From Bemisia tabaci (taxonomy: Eukaryota; Arthropoda; Insecta; Hemiptera; Aleyrodidae), in NCBI RefSeq assembly GCF_918797505.1, contig NC_092801.1:29480477-29544476 (forward strand): a stretch of DNA of 64,000 nt, in the 5' to 3' direction. Within the stretch, counting starts at the first letter, position 1. Every line of letters starts with the position of its first letter. This document shows positions 1 to 13,600 of this stretch, piece by piece. The position numbers were made by a program, and so were the translations under genes. The notes beneath the pieces are model-generated. The model was given only the letters and a program-made list of their open reading frames with translations. It was not told the origin of the DNA and ran no database searches.

Positions 1-321
1 CGACATTTCAAAATTTCCGCCGTAATTTTATTTTTTTCCAGAGAAATTGTTCAACGAAGCTGTCCGAAAATTCCGCTTAGTTCTGTTTTTACTGCCAATA
101 AAATTCAGTGAAATTTTCAAACATATTCAACCAACAATTTCTCTGTAAAAAAAATAAAATGACGTCGAAAATTTTGAAACGTCGCATGGCGCTTGTGATA
201 CTTTTGCCGGGGGAGAGGGAATTTTCAAACACAGCAAACAAGATAGGTGGTTTGGTAGTCTCAGCGTTGATATGTAATATATGCTAACAGAAATGATGGA
301 ATTAATTATATGTTATTGCAG

Positions 322-1659
322 CTCACGGATACGCACTGAGCGAGAGTTGCGTGGCGTTTTTCTTGCAGAGAGCGGAAGACGCCCGACGAAACTGGGCAAC
401 AATCGTAGGAGCCGGCAACAAGTTTTTTGGCGGGAAAGAACCGGGGACAAATTTTTTATCATTTGATGAAAAACCTGCCAAGAAGATGCTTCGAGAGATG
501 TATATTAAGTGGCGTGTGGATCCCGCCGAAGTCGAGTACGTTGAGGCTGATGGCAGTGGAGTTAAGGTGAGACATTCCAAAATTTTGGTTATTAGAGTTG
601 GAGTTTGTATCCCCGTTGAGTGTTAAAGAGAAAATATGTGAAAAAACCGAGTAATATCGGACATTTATAAAAAATAATTTTAAAATGTGGCGCTTGGGTT
701 TCGCAGAACGTCAAAGTGCGTTGTAGGAGCGACTTTTTAAAAATGTAAACAAGGATAAATATATGTATCTTAAGATTTCTGCAATATTACATTTGACAAA
801 ATTTTGGACACAATTTTAAAACAAACTTAAACCATCGATTATATTTGAAAGTAGGTATATGTCTTAAAAGTTTTTTAAATTCGTTTTCAAATTATTAAAG
901 AACTGCATGTTTTTCAAAATATAGATAAAAATAGCTTCGGAAAAATTGCAGTAAATATTTTCTCTGTAATTTTTCCAGGAAAATGTATGAATGTTTCCGT
1001 ATTTCTCTTTTTTTTCTTTTTTTAAAAAACCCTTTTTTTATAGTAATTGTATCTAGAGTACCCTGAAAATAATTTGAAAATCTTAAAAAATATTGCGGAA
1101 TTGAAAGAATTGCAGACCTGCGTGAAATAAGGAGGACTAGTCAATCAATTTCTAATTTTACAAATCCGTACATTCTGTATTCAGCTGCGATTACTTATTC
1201 TCTTATTTTCACAGGACCGCGACAGTAGAGAAATAGATCTGATCTCTGAGACTTTCTGCAAAGATCGCGACAAACCCTTGCTAATCGGGTCTCTTAAATC
1301 AAATATGGGTCACGCAGATACTGCAGCTTGTGGCGCCGGAACGGTCAAAGCCCTCATCGCCATGAATAAATCCAAAATACCACCAAACATACATCTGGAG
1401 TCTCCAAATTCAAAAATTAGTCCTCTTAAACTTCAGGTAAATTGATAAACTCTACAAATCAAAAGTTTTCAGCATCAGCATAAGCTTCCGACTGTCCAAT
1501 TTTTTCAATTTTATCATGGCTTCTTTCAGTTTTAATTGACCATTTGATCTGTCTCCAGGTAGTAACTGACACCACTCCATTCTCAGGCAAATACGTGGGT
1601 GTGAATGCAATCGGATTAGCAGGAAGTTTTGGCCATGCTCTTTTGCGCAAAAACTCTAA
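322..1659 (+). CDS. Gene A exons 322-566, 1215-1436, 1559-1659: C-terminal part of KS domain
   Basis: The first exon follows TTATTGCAG and continues a codon begun upstream. It carries the KS stretch GYALSESCVAF and ends with EADGSGVK, where FAS and polyketide KS domains have EAHGTGTK: the first active-site His is Asp (codon GAT). The second exon keeps GSLKSNMGH, so the second His and the nearby Lys are present. The third exon ends NAIGLAGSFGHALLR, where active KS domains read NSFGFGGSNVH; the GFGGSN loop is altered. The nucleophilic Cys would lie upstream and is not visible. Condensing activity is therefore doubtful. Donors are GTGAGA, GTAAAT and GTAAGT. Confidence 0.9.
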
Positions 1660-4600
1660 GTAAGTGCAACTTCCACTGAGATACAAATTACTTAGATAAT
1701 TGTTTATAGTTATTTTTAAAGATATTTTTTCAATTTTTTTTTTTCTCCCTTTGCATGCCTTCATAAAATCAGAACGTTTTTAGCTCTTTCCATGCTTTCC
1801 TTTTTTTCACAGAATTCTACTTGGGAAAATCTATCAAAAATAGCTGGTTGCAAAACCCTGTGGTAAATAAACTTCCTTATCATTACATGTGATTACTTTG
1901 ATTTTGACTTAATACAGATTATTATCGCACTAAAAGCTGAAAATATCCAATTTAACATGACTTTTTTTTTAATCAAATTTAACCATCAGGCTAAAAGGAG
2001 AACTGCTTAAGGTTTTTATTAATTTCAGAGAGGCGTCAAAAATGAAAGTAGCCGAATCGTTCCCGCAAATTTTATTGCTGTCGTCTCGCACCGAGGACGA
2101 CATGCCTCGAATTTTGGAGAAAGCCAAAACATCTAAAAACACTCCTGAGTTTGCAGCGCTCCTAAACGGAGTCTTCGAAAAGGAGTTAAAGGGTCATATG
2201 TACAGAGGATATATAATCAAGCAATCTGATGGGACAGTTTCTCCACCTAAAAGTCAGGTAAATTTTATTACCCACTGTATTATATCAGTAAAATTAGTGA
2301 GAGTATTTCACTAGCAAAACAGACAAGTTTATATTTTAATCAACGATGACATATTTTGGCAAACTTTATTATCCAAAGGAGTACTATCTAAGCTATCTGA
2401 GAGAGGTACGTGCGGCAATGAAAAAGCATGAACTTTATGGGAAACAGACATTTCTGATCCTAAACTGGCTACCTATCTATGAGAGGGCATGAGTCCTACC
2501 ATGACGTTCCAAAAAATAAGTTATCTTGTTAAAGTACAAGTAAGTAAAATATTTATACGAATTGAATTGTTCTAAAAAAAATGGTAAAACTTTCAAATGG
2601 TTGCAGCAAATCGATGGTAGCAAACGGCCAATCTGGTGGGTGTTCTCAGGAATGGGTTCCCAATGGAGTGCTATGGGTTCGCATCTAATGCACATTCCCA
2701 TATTCTATGATGTCATCGACAGATGCGACAGAGTGTTAGCCCCGCATGGAGTAGATATCAAGCATATCCTGACTTCTACCGATGAGAGAATCTTCGATAA
2801 TATCCTTCACTCCTTCGTTGGCATCACTGCTGTTCAGGTAATGTAACCTCTTTCTGATAACAAACTGCAAAACGTCTAATGCGCCGAATCCAGCAGAAGG
2901 ATGCTGAGTTGCAACAAAGTAAATTCGTCATTTGCGAAAATTTTGAGTTAAGGTCCGCCCAGTAGCCCGGGGGCGCCCCCTTAAATTTTGAGTATGCCCA
3001 AAAGTAGTTTCTTCTGACCTAGGAGCGATGCGAAAATTTCATTTGGCTAAGTGCAACCATTCAAAAGTTGAGGGGGAGCTGAACTTTAGAAGACCCTGTA
3101 TGTGAGTGCGCATCCACATCCCATCTTAATTCTGCCACCAACAGCAATGTGGTAGCCATTGCTCCGGTGGCGGTGGCCAACCACCATCCTGGGGCAATGT
3201 ATCTCACACGTCCATTCCTCATTGGCTGCCGCACCTACACCCCCTTGCCCGCCGCGGCGAAACCAGCGCCATCTTGTGGTGACTCAAGTTCCTGCACTTT
3301 CACGGTTCGCTCTCCCTCATCCGGCGGTAGCCAACCAGCATCCAATGAACGCAGAGACGAAGGAGGACCCTCCATTGCTATCTTGGCATTGGAGAAGGCT
3401 TTAGCTTTCGCGACTGTGATAAGCCCTGGATAGACGATCAAATTCCCGAACCAATTCCGATCAAAGTAGCATCAAAGTGTCGGGAGTCATCAGTCTTAAA
3501 CTCATTAATTTGCTTCATTTTAAAATGAAAACTTGGCAGAAATGTTTCCTATGGCAGGAAATGATGAATGGTGGCACTCCATCCTGATCTCAGTTTGAAC
3601 AAATAAGTGCGGCCCGTCAAAATTTGATGGTAGATGGGGACCATCAGTCATCAGCATGTCTACTTTGGTCGGAATTGGTTCGGAATTTGATCGTCTATCC
3701 AGGGCAATAAACAAAATTCGACTGTTGACTTACCTACTAGGTGGATGTTGAGCGATGTGTTGGGTATTCCGTTTCGCGAAAAAACCGACGTTTGGCAGAC
3801 TTGTATGGCTCATCACTTCGCCCGAAGCTCATCATCCACCCAGTAGGTAGGCTTGAAAAAGTTTCCACCTGTCACCAAGAGGCTAGCGGAGGGTATTTCT
3901 TTGTTTCTGAGTGTGAGCAGTGCGCCTCGCACTTATTCTTCGTTGGCTTCCGGTTGCCAAATCTCTCTCGACGGCACAATACTTTCATATTGTAAATGAA
4001 ATTAATTATTACAATAATAATCAAAAAATAACTCACAGCTTTGATTTCAGATAGGCTTGGTTGAGATTCTCAGAGCCCTAGAATTGGAGTCGGATTTTAT
4101 TTTAGGTCATTCAGTTGGAGAGCTGGGGTGTGCTTATGCAGACAACTGCATGACTCTTGAGCAGACGATTTTAGCAGCGCACGCAAGAGGAAGAGCCTCA
4201 TTGGAGACGAATCTCATTCCAGGAATGATGGCCGCCATAGGTTGGTACCAATATGAGTTCCTGCTACACCCTCTGCTAGGTCCCTGAAATAGAGATACAA
4301 TTGGACTGCATTTTGCAATTTAGAACTATAAGTTCTGGCCCGGTTTAAAAACAACGTATGAGCCATTAGTTTCCCTATGCACATAAGTGTTTTTTCAGAT
4401 GAGCCAGAATTTATAGTTCCAAATTGCAAAATGCAGTCCAATTCGTCGTTCGGTTGACATAAGGGCGTAACTACTCATTGAAATGAGCCAGGAAAAGCAC
4501 TGAAATGTATAGAGGACAGGGTTCATTGCAGAGTGTAGTTACGCCCTTATGTCAGGTAGGTTAGACAACATTTTGCAATTTTGAATTACAATTTCCGACT

Positions 4601-7600
4601 CAGTTTAGAAACAACGTATGTACCATTAGTTTTCCTAAGTACATGCGTGCTTTTTACAGATGAACCAGAAATTTTAGTTCCGTGATATGAGATAGTGATG
4701 GGTGTATACCGAACTATGTTGAAGAGAACGAAAGTTAGAAAAGCACTAAATTTGACAGTTCCGAATTGAAATCCTTTCTATGTGCATAACTATTTTGATG
4801 AACTTCTTTTCCAGTTTCACCATTTCCGGTGCACCTAATTGGAGCATGACATTACGCTTTCCTCCATTTATTCCATGATGATTAATAATAAGACATTGAT
4901 TCAATAATTTAATTTTAATTTTCTATTTTCATGAGGCTGTAACATTGCCGAATTAACCGCTTTGGAGGGTAATTTTTTGTTATCCTTACATCATTCTTCA
5001 AAATTACAAACATTCTGGTTTACCTAACATAATCTCCTATGTGAACTATGCCGAAAGGTTTGGGATACCATGACATCGTTGGCAGGCTCCCAAAGACAAT
5101 TGACGTGGCTTGCCATAACTCCTCAACAAGCTGTACCATTTCTGGCCCGACGGCAAATGTTGAGCAGTTCGTTGGAGAGCTGAAGGCTGGAGGAGTATTC
5201 GCAAAGAGTGTCAATGTGGCCAACATTGCGTACCACTCGCGGTACATACAGCCAGCAGCTCCAGTATTACTCAAATATTTGAGGGAGGTGAGTTTCGACG
5301 TGGGGCTACCCACTTTGCCGTGCTAAGGAAGAACGCCATATGAACATTTGGACTGCATTTTGCAATTTAGACATATAAATTCTGGCTCATCTGAAAAAAC
5401 ACTTATGTGCATAGGGAAACTAATGGCAAATACGTTGTTTTTAAACCGGGCCGGAATTTATAGGTCCAAATTGAAAAATGCAGTCCACTTAAGAGTTGCT
5501 AAATTGCCCGGATAAAACATGTATTTTTGGAGAAAATTATGCGTATTTTTCTTTGAAATTTTCAGTCGTTTTATACAAAATTGCGAACAAAATTGCCTGA
5601 AAAATTTGAAAAAAAATCACACTTTTCCTAGTAAATTATGATTTTATTGAAGATAATGCGGCAACGTTTGAAGGCTCATACGGCGTTTTTCCTCAGCACG
5701 GCAGTACTGTGGTACCCTCTGTGTTACCAACTACACGGAAAAAAAAGGTTGTCTCGTGCAGCCATGAAGATGGTCGATTCGACCATCTTCGAAAGCTGAA
5801 AACCGCGCCAACCAAATTGTTGGCTAGATCGACAACCAGCAGGTAGTGACGCTGCCTTCATGCCGCGCGGCTGGGTCAGCCCTGCGGAGATGGTTAGATC
5901 AACCCGACCGCTCGGCCGCAGCGCTCAACAATTATGTCAAAGTGACGTATTTTGAGGGCTACCATGCCCGCTTAGTTTTGCCAAAATGGACAGCGGTCAT
6001 TGCTACAATTTTTCGGGGCTTTTAATGGAAAATAGGGGGCCAGGAGCCCCATAAAATAAATATCTGAGAACGCTAAATTGTAAAAATGAAAAATATGAAA
6101 TTTGTTAATTTACTCAACTTATTTTACTACGATAGAATTTTTTCAACCCATTATTTGGGATTGAACCTGGACCTACCTAATCCTAACCTAACACCCTAAC
6201 GATTGAGCTATGACGACCGATGATGAAGGAGCACAAAAAATCTATATTTAACCGTCAACGTCGATCTGCTTGAGTTTGATAACTGAATTCGAATCTAGAT
6301 TTGTATTTGTGATCATTTGTTTCATTTCTTTAAATCGCTCAGCCTGTTTTTTTCTTATTATACTTTTTATTTCTACTACACACGCTACAAAAAAAAAATA
6401 TGATCGGATTTACCAGTGTTTGGTTATTATTAACCATGCTGTCTTCTTGCTTTTTTCCCCATGAAGCTGCGCAGTTTAGTTAGTTACCAATACACCAGTA
6501 CCTATTGTAAATTACACGACACGGCTGACACCATGCTAGTGTGGCGTTTCCGACTGCGTAGTATGGTAATTTCAAGCTTCCCGAATTCCAGATGCTCCGA
6601 CGAACTTTATGGATTCTAACATCCACTCAACATATATTTTTAAATATTAACTCAAATTATCAGAAACAAATTTGATATGAAAGTAGTAGATATTTTACTT
6701 ACTTTTTGATTAAAAATTCCGGTACACATACAATTACTGGCAGTTAAAGCAAATTTGACGAGAAATAGCAGATAATTGTTTCACCGATTTCAAGTAAATG
6801 ATACCAAAACGAAACTTGTTTTTACCGTCAAAGAATCATTTACAGACTAAATCAGTTTCACAAAAAGTTTGATTTCATAATAAGTAGATAGATAGTTCAA
6901 AATATACCTAAAAAAATAAACTACACGCAGTACCAATTGCCACAGTTCTTGGTGGGACAGAAACTGTCAAATTTTGATTAAAGCTTATCTTCAACAAATA
7001 TCCCAGGAAAATTTTACTCTGCATCAGAGTATTTTGATTCTCTAAAATTTTAACACAAATAGATATACAAACGAAGTATTCAATAATCACTGGTCTATCA
7101 TTTTCAAGGGACTTCCGTATCTTCCCGCTTTCGCAATGACTTAATACAGAACCGACACTCACTAAATTACAGAACAATTTTGCGAAACGCCCTTCAAGTT
7201 TTCAGAATTCACACATTTTGTTAGCCAGATTCATCGCAGCAACTCTTATAACCTCCAAAAAGTGGTCGATACAGGTAACTAGGAAATCTCGGTAAATATG
7301 CGTGGAAAGTTAAAACAGATAGATTTAAAGAGAAGACGGTAGCTGTAGAAACGATTCGAACACGAATTTGGGCAAATTACGCGTAAATTCACATGGATTA
7401 ATATAGATAAATAAAGCCAAGCGCACAGACTCCGAACAACAACGTGATGAACTCGTAACTGAGTGACAAAGGAAAAATGGCGGACCGCAGCTTAGCCAGG
7501 CGGGAACTCTCACCGCGCTGACAGTACCTGATGGTTGGGTCGCCTTTGTGATGGCCAGTTCAGCTTTGTCAAGATGGTTAATCCGTCCATCTCAGCCACA

Positions 7601-10600
7601 GTGACATCCGCCGTAAGATTCTTGCTGGCTTGGCCTACATGTGAGGGTATGATAACATACATTGCTGTTTACACCACTAAAAGATGCAACAGTCGGATTT
7701 AATTTAGGCGTATAGGTAAATTGGATTCGTGCTTGGTCACATCGGTCAACGTGGCTGGTGAATCCAACTATTTTTGTTGGTTCTCACGGCTTTTTACTTT
7801 TCAACCATACCGCATTAGCTGTTAGAGACAACCTATTTTTTTCCGTGTAAGCTTTTCTATATTTAAAATTGATCAATTATTCATTGAAACAGGTAAAAAA
7901 TGGTCAGGATTATTAAATCATCCAATTTTGACCTCAATATCAACTTCCTTTTAAACTTCAAATTGAAGACTTGTGATTGTTTGAGTGAAACTTCACCGTG
8001 AGTTGAAATATTTCCATTGTCTATAATATTTATAGATGTAACTCTTACATTAATGTGTGTCGAAGCGATTTTTCAAGTGACCTCAGTCACAATGACTCTT
8101 AAGTCATCTTGCTTAGCCTTCATCTCATTAAAGAGGCAAAGGAATATTTTGTTAATCAGAAACATTCTCAGAATCTTAGTGGCAACCATGCGCTTTTCAA
8201 GATCTCGCGGGGCTGGTGTTTTTTTCTCTTTCATTTTTTTGCTTTTTTAATTATTATTTTCGTGCAGGAAGCGAGAACGCTTGCTTATGCCCAGTCAGAT
8301 ATTCTACAAGAAATAGTTCCTTCATCTCATCTTATATTTCATCGTTCCAGGTCATCACAACAAACACAAAACGGTCTCCGAAGTGGATCAGTACCTCGGT
8401 CCCGCGAAGTAATTGGCTGACTAATTCGGCTTTGTACAATTCTCCAGAATACCACACGAACAATCTTCTGAGCCCCGTCCTTTTCGAGGAGGCCATAAAA
8501 AACATTCCGCAAAACGCTGTCGTCATCGAAATTGCGCCGCACGGCCTGCTCCAGGCCATTCTCAAGAGAGCGCTCCCAGACTCCGTAGCCAACGTCCCTC
8601 TGACGAAGCGGTTCAGTTCCAGCCAAAAAGCCAATGGTGTCGAGTTTCTTCTCAATGCCATCGGCCAGTAAGTGAAGATCGTTTTCGATACATCAAATAG
8701 GTGATATTGTATCGATCGATTGGTTCAACGTGTAAACGTAGCCTTAAAAGTCAATCGAGTAATCTTTGGAAACGGGGTTTTTCTGATAGATTTCGAAACC
8801 TTTTGAGGTGAAATTTCGCAATACTGAAATGTAGTTACGTTTTTGCGCGAAGGAAACGACGATATAAAAAATCGAAAAATTTCAACGTGAAATTATCAGT
8901 GAATTAACAGCGTCCTCTCTTTTTTTTCGCACTGTCTTCTTTCTCTATGAACTGGAATCATAGAGCATTTAAGATGAAAATCAAGACAACCTGTGAGTTT
9001 GTCAACATTCGACGTAAAAAAAAGAAAAAAGAAGAAAGAAAACATTAAAAAATGCATCTTGGCAGCTTTTATCTCTATTTCGTTGAAATAAAAAAGAACG
9101 AGAAGAAAATTTTATAAATCACAACTAAACTCCAAACAAAGATTGCAAATCTGAAGTTATATCTGTCTCCTTCTACAGGTTATACATGCTCGGATTTCAG
9201 CCTACAGTGTCCAGGTTATACCCTCCTGTGGAATATCCAGTCCCATGTGACACGCCTAGTCTTCAGCCGTTTGTAACTTGGGAGCATTCTGAGACATACG
9301 CCATTCCAGATTACTTGGTAAATTTTATTATTTGTAAAAACAAGAAAAATGCTATACATATCTTCTTACATAATAACATTAGTATGTATGTGAATTACAT
9401 ACAGGATGAATACAGGAGTAAAATCTTATTATTTAATGACGTAAGTGTGTCATTTCACGACAATAACATCTTCGACCACGTGGTGCTTCCTGTTGCGTGC
9501 ACTAAATATTGAGGGCGAACTTTACACACAGAAGGACATGTCTTTTACGCAGCTCATCCATGACATCGAACATAAAAATGCAAGAATAATGAATGAGCAA
9601 AAATATGTAACGGACTCAGGGAAAACTAGAGGCTGTTTACAATTGCAGGAAAAAATGTGGTTTGAATAAAAATTGTCGTTTTTCGATTCATTACATTTAT
9701 CTAGAGCTCTTCAGCTCTTGCAATTATAATTAAAGAAGACTATTTTTTACTTTTCCTCAGAAAATTTTCTCTGCAAATTCTGGCGAATGTGAGAGGCAGT
9801 TATCGACAACGAAGGTCAAAGAGGCTCTTTCTAGGTATGAAGCCAATGGAAATCCGGTTTTTCCGCTTTCCTTCTTCTTGGTTAGTAAAATTTCCTCGGA
9901 TTATTAAAGTACACAATTCATATAGGAGAGCTACTACCCATGTGGAAATTGCTCAAGAAGAGTTTGGACAATTATGAAGCACAAAAAAGAAAAGAAAAAA
10001 TGCGCGATACATCTGCTTTTGCAGCCTCCTCTACTTTAATTAAAAACGGAAAAAGGAATAACCAATGAGGATTCCCACGTCAATGAGAGCTAAAATTAAA
10101 ATTGTAGAGCACTAAGTGATAGCGGCTTTTACTTCCAACCTACCACTGATATGCTAGAAGAGTAGTGCTGCATTGGTGACTTACTAGCTGAGCTACAAAA
10201 TGACGGGAAGTTGTCTCACGTTTTGAGAGGACGTTTGACGTCGGGAGTTGTCTCACGTTTTGACGTTTCTTGTCACGTTTTGACCATCCTATAGTTTTTA
10301 CTTTTTTTTTATGAAAAACTATGGAAAATATAGTCAGCTTTTCTAGAATTTTTTTCGCCGAATATAGTGTAAATTTCTCAAACTTGTCTTTGAAATTTTA
10401 ATGAGCGCATTTTTTCATTCAATTACTTCTCGGCGTTTTAATTTTACGAAAACCTTACAAAAACTAGACTGCTTCCCAACTTTATTGCGTTAATGGTAGA
10501 AAATGCGCCTTTTTATCAAACATTTTTATCAGTAAATTACTTTTTTTTAGGCCCAATCGGAAATTTGACCTTGGGCAGATCGGAATAATATTGTGGCAAC

Positions 10601-13600
10601 CTTAGCGAGATTGTGAGCATATTTCAACAGTAAGGTTGGCCTGAGAATCTTGGCACAATATACCATCAATACTGGATATATAACCTTAGTATTTTAATAT
10701 TGCACCAATATTAGCAACATTAGAAATCCAAGGTCAGGTGGTGCTCGGTGATTCCAAGATTGTCACAATGTTGTCACAATATTGGTTATACAATATTGGT
10801 AAACTAATACTGTCGTAGAGTTATGTTTTCAGTATTGCAGTAATATGTTAGTTTTAACATTGGCACATTATTAAAAAAAATACTGAACATAGGCTTCTGC
10901 TTATAATATTGACACAATATTAGGAAAACAAAATTGCTAAAATAATATCGAGACAATGTTATCTCTGTGATACTGCGGTATTGTTATTATGTTAACATTC
11001 AATTAACGTTAGAACAACAAACATTTCAGGCTTCTGTTCGTAATATTGTCATAATATTGACACAATATTGGATATCTAAAACTGCTGAATTGATATTATG
11101 CTAACATTATTTTTACAACATTGTGGTAATATTCGCACTTTAACATTGTCACAAGATTAAGAAAATAAACATTTTAGGCTTCTGTTTCTAATATTGTCAT
11201 AAGATTAACACAATATTGTGCGCGGTGAGCACAATTCGACCGCGTTTGCTATTTCCGCCACCAGGGCGCGCTCGCCGCGGATGTGCCGTTGCGGTCCCTT
11301 TAAGGGCAAATTAAAGGGCAAAAACTGCGACCTTTTCGCTTTTTGACGTAATAGGCACATGATCCATAGGCGTCTAACCCATCTTACCGATATTCTTAGG
11401 CCAAGGACTCAAATGGAGCTTTTTGGCAACGGTCCGCGCGCGGCCGCCCCGTCAATGGGGCTGGTTCTGGTTTCGCCTGGGCAGTGCCCGTTACAAGTGG
11501 GATTCAAGTTGAATACTTCAGCCAATGCAAGCAGCTAAGAAATTAGCTGACTTCGGAAGGTTCCTCGGCACTCCAATATTCCGTATGCCTACATTAGGCA
11601 TTGCGACGCTATGAAATTTCTACCGCGAGGACGGCAGGTAATACGGCTTTCTATCGCCTACCTTGCCTCAGAGGTAAGATTGGAAATCCATGCTTGTCTC
11701 AGAGGTAAAATAAATATCCTGCCAATACTATGGCAATATTTTAACTTCAAGTCTATAGCAACATCATGATCACAATATCCGCTGAACAAGCTTGGAGCAA
11801 CATTATTAACACAACGTTGTCACAATATTACATATCCAAGTTTGTCTCGGAAGTAAAATAATGTCCCACCAATATTGTGGCAATATTGTCAGGATAGGCT
11901 TGGAGCAGTCTTACAAACCTAACCTTGGCACAATCTTTGGGCTCAAGCTTGTCCCAGAGGTAAAATAAATGTCCTGCTAACATTGTGGGAACATTAGCAA
12001 GATAAGCTTGGCAACTCTATTCAAATGTGAAAAAATGTCATACTAAGCTTGTACCAAGGTCAAATTTCCGATTGGGGGTATATTGAACTTTAAGTTTAAA
12101 CTTTTTAATGTTTAATCTCCATTGACTTCTGACCGTAACTCTAATACCTACGCAGAAGATCACCCCGCTCCTTTTATTTTAGGTGGAGGTTTGGAAAATT
12201 TTAGGGAATGTTCTTCACAAACCCTTCAATGATATTTCAATTGCTTTCGAGAGAGTTCATACCCATACTGATCCAGATTCTTCAATTCATGGTAAGGCTT
12301 TCAGAATATTTGTCAAGAGTGGAAATGGACATACCTCATTTTACCTTTTTATGCCGCAAATTTTATATATGAAGACTTTTTACTTTCACAATCAAAATTC
12401 CTCACAAGCTTTATACTGCCGTGCTAAGGGAGAACGCCGTATATATATTCGAGAGTTGCCAAATTTCCTTTAATAAAATATTTATTTTTGAGGGAAGATA
12501 TGAACATTTTTCTTTGAGATTTTCAGGGACTTCAGTTGAAATTGCGAACAAAATTATCTGAAAAATTGGGAAGAAAATATTCAAAAGTTCACCAGGAAAT
12601 TCGTGTTTTACCAAAGTAAATTTGGTAACGCCTGAAGGTTCATACGACGTTTTTACGTAGCACGGCAGCATAAATGGATACGATCACTAAAGAGTAATTC
12701 TACATAGAATAGTTTTTTGAGTATTCATTTACAAATAAATATCATAACACTCAAGTAAAAAATAAAACGATAAAAAAGTTTTTGTTAACTTCCAACGCAC
12801 ATTTTACACGATTAATGTACTTAAATTGTGTATATGGTTCGTATTCTTGGTTCTTCTTTTCACATCAGGAAGCATCATAGTTAGGAAATATCGAGTTACA
12901 TATATTTTTAGTCTGTATTGTCTATATGAAAATTTTCATCAAAACTTCTATAGTTTTTTTTAAAGAGAAATTTTTTTGTTTTCCAAAATGTTCAACCTCA
13001 CCGATAGCGAGATCCAGCAAAATCACGAAAAAAATTGTCCCTGACGTAATCCCCTCTGACTTAAAGGCGTACCTGTGTTTCCAGATGAGCCCTGATATGC
13101 ATGGAGTTAAATGGAGAACAGGGCTCACAGAGAAATTGAGATACGCCCTTACGTCAGAGGGTCGACGAATGTATATTTCCCCAAATTTTTGAGATTATTA
13201 CCAACGCCTTCATACTCGTATCATTATCTGCAGACTGAAATGAGATTTTGAACTCCATCTCAGACTGAGGCATGAGGTTTTTGTACTCTTTGCAGATTCC
13301 AATGAAATTTGGGTCTCCGTTTTACCGGGCTCTGGAGACTTTGTCGTAACTCTTGAATCAAGGAAAGAGGGGCAAAACACAGTCAAAGAAACCAACAAAA
13401 TGCTTTACAGCGGAAAGATCAGAGCTTTAGAAAATCCAAGGTACGATTCAAACTTTAAAGAGCTCTCAATGAATAACGATGCACTGAATACTGTAGATAT
13501 TGACCCTATTAACAGATGCTTCTCGAGCAAAATCAATGATGACCAAAGTTATGCTGGGACGCGCATTTTCGAGTTACAGGAACGCCAAAGAGGTAAGCCA

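Noticed and set aside
3149..3441. Overlapping frames on both strands in a GC-rich patch
   Set aside because: No domain, no splice context, frames on both strands; part of a repeat-rich intron.
6130..6240. tRNA-like stretch
   Set aside because: No cloverleaf could be drawn; it lies inside the 2.1-kb TIR element.
9445..9669. 74-codon frame after the DH exon
   Set aside because: Different frame from the DH segment and no similarity to FAS.
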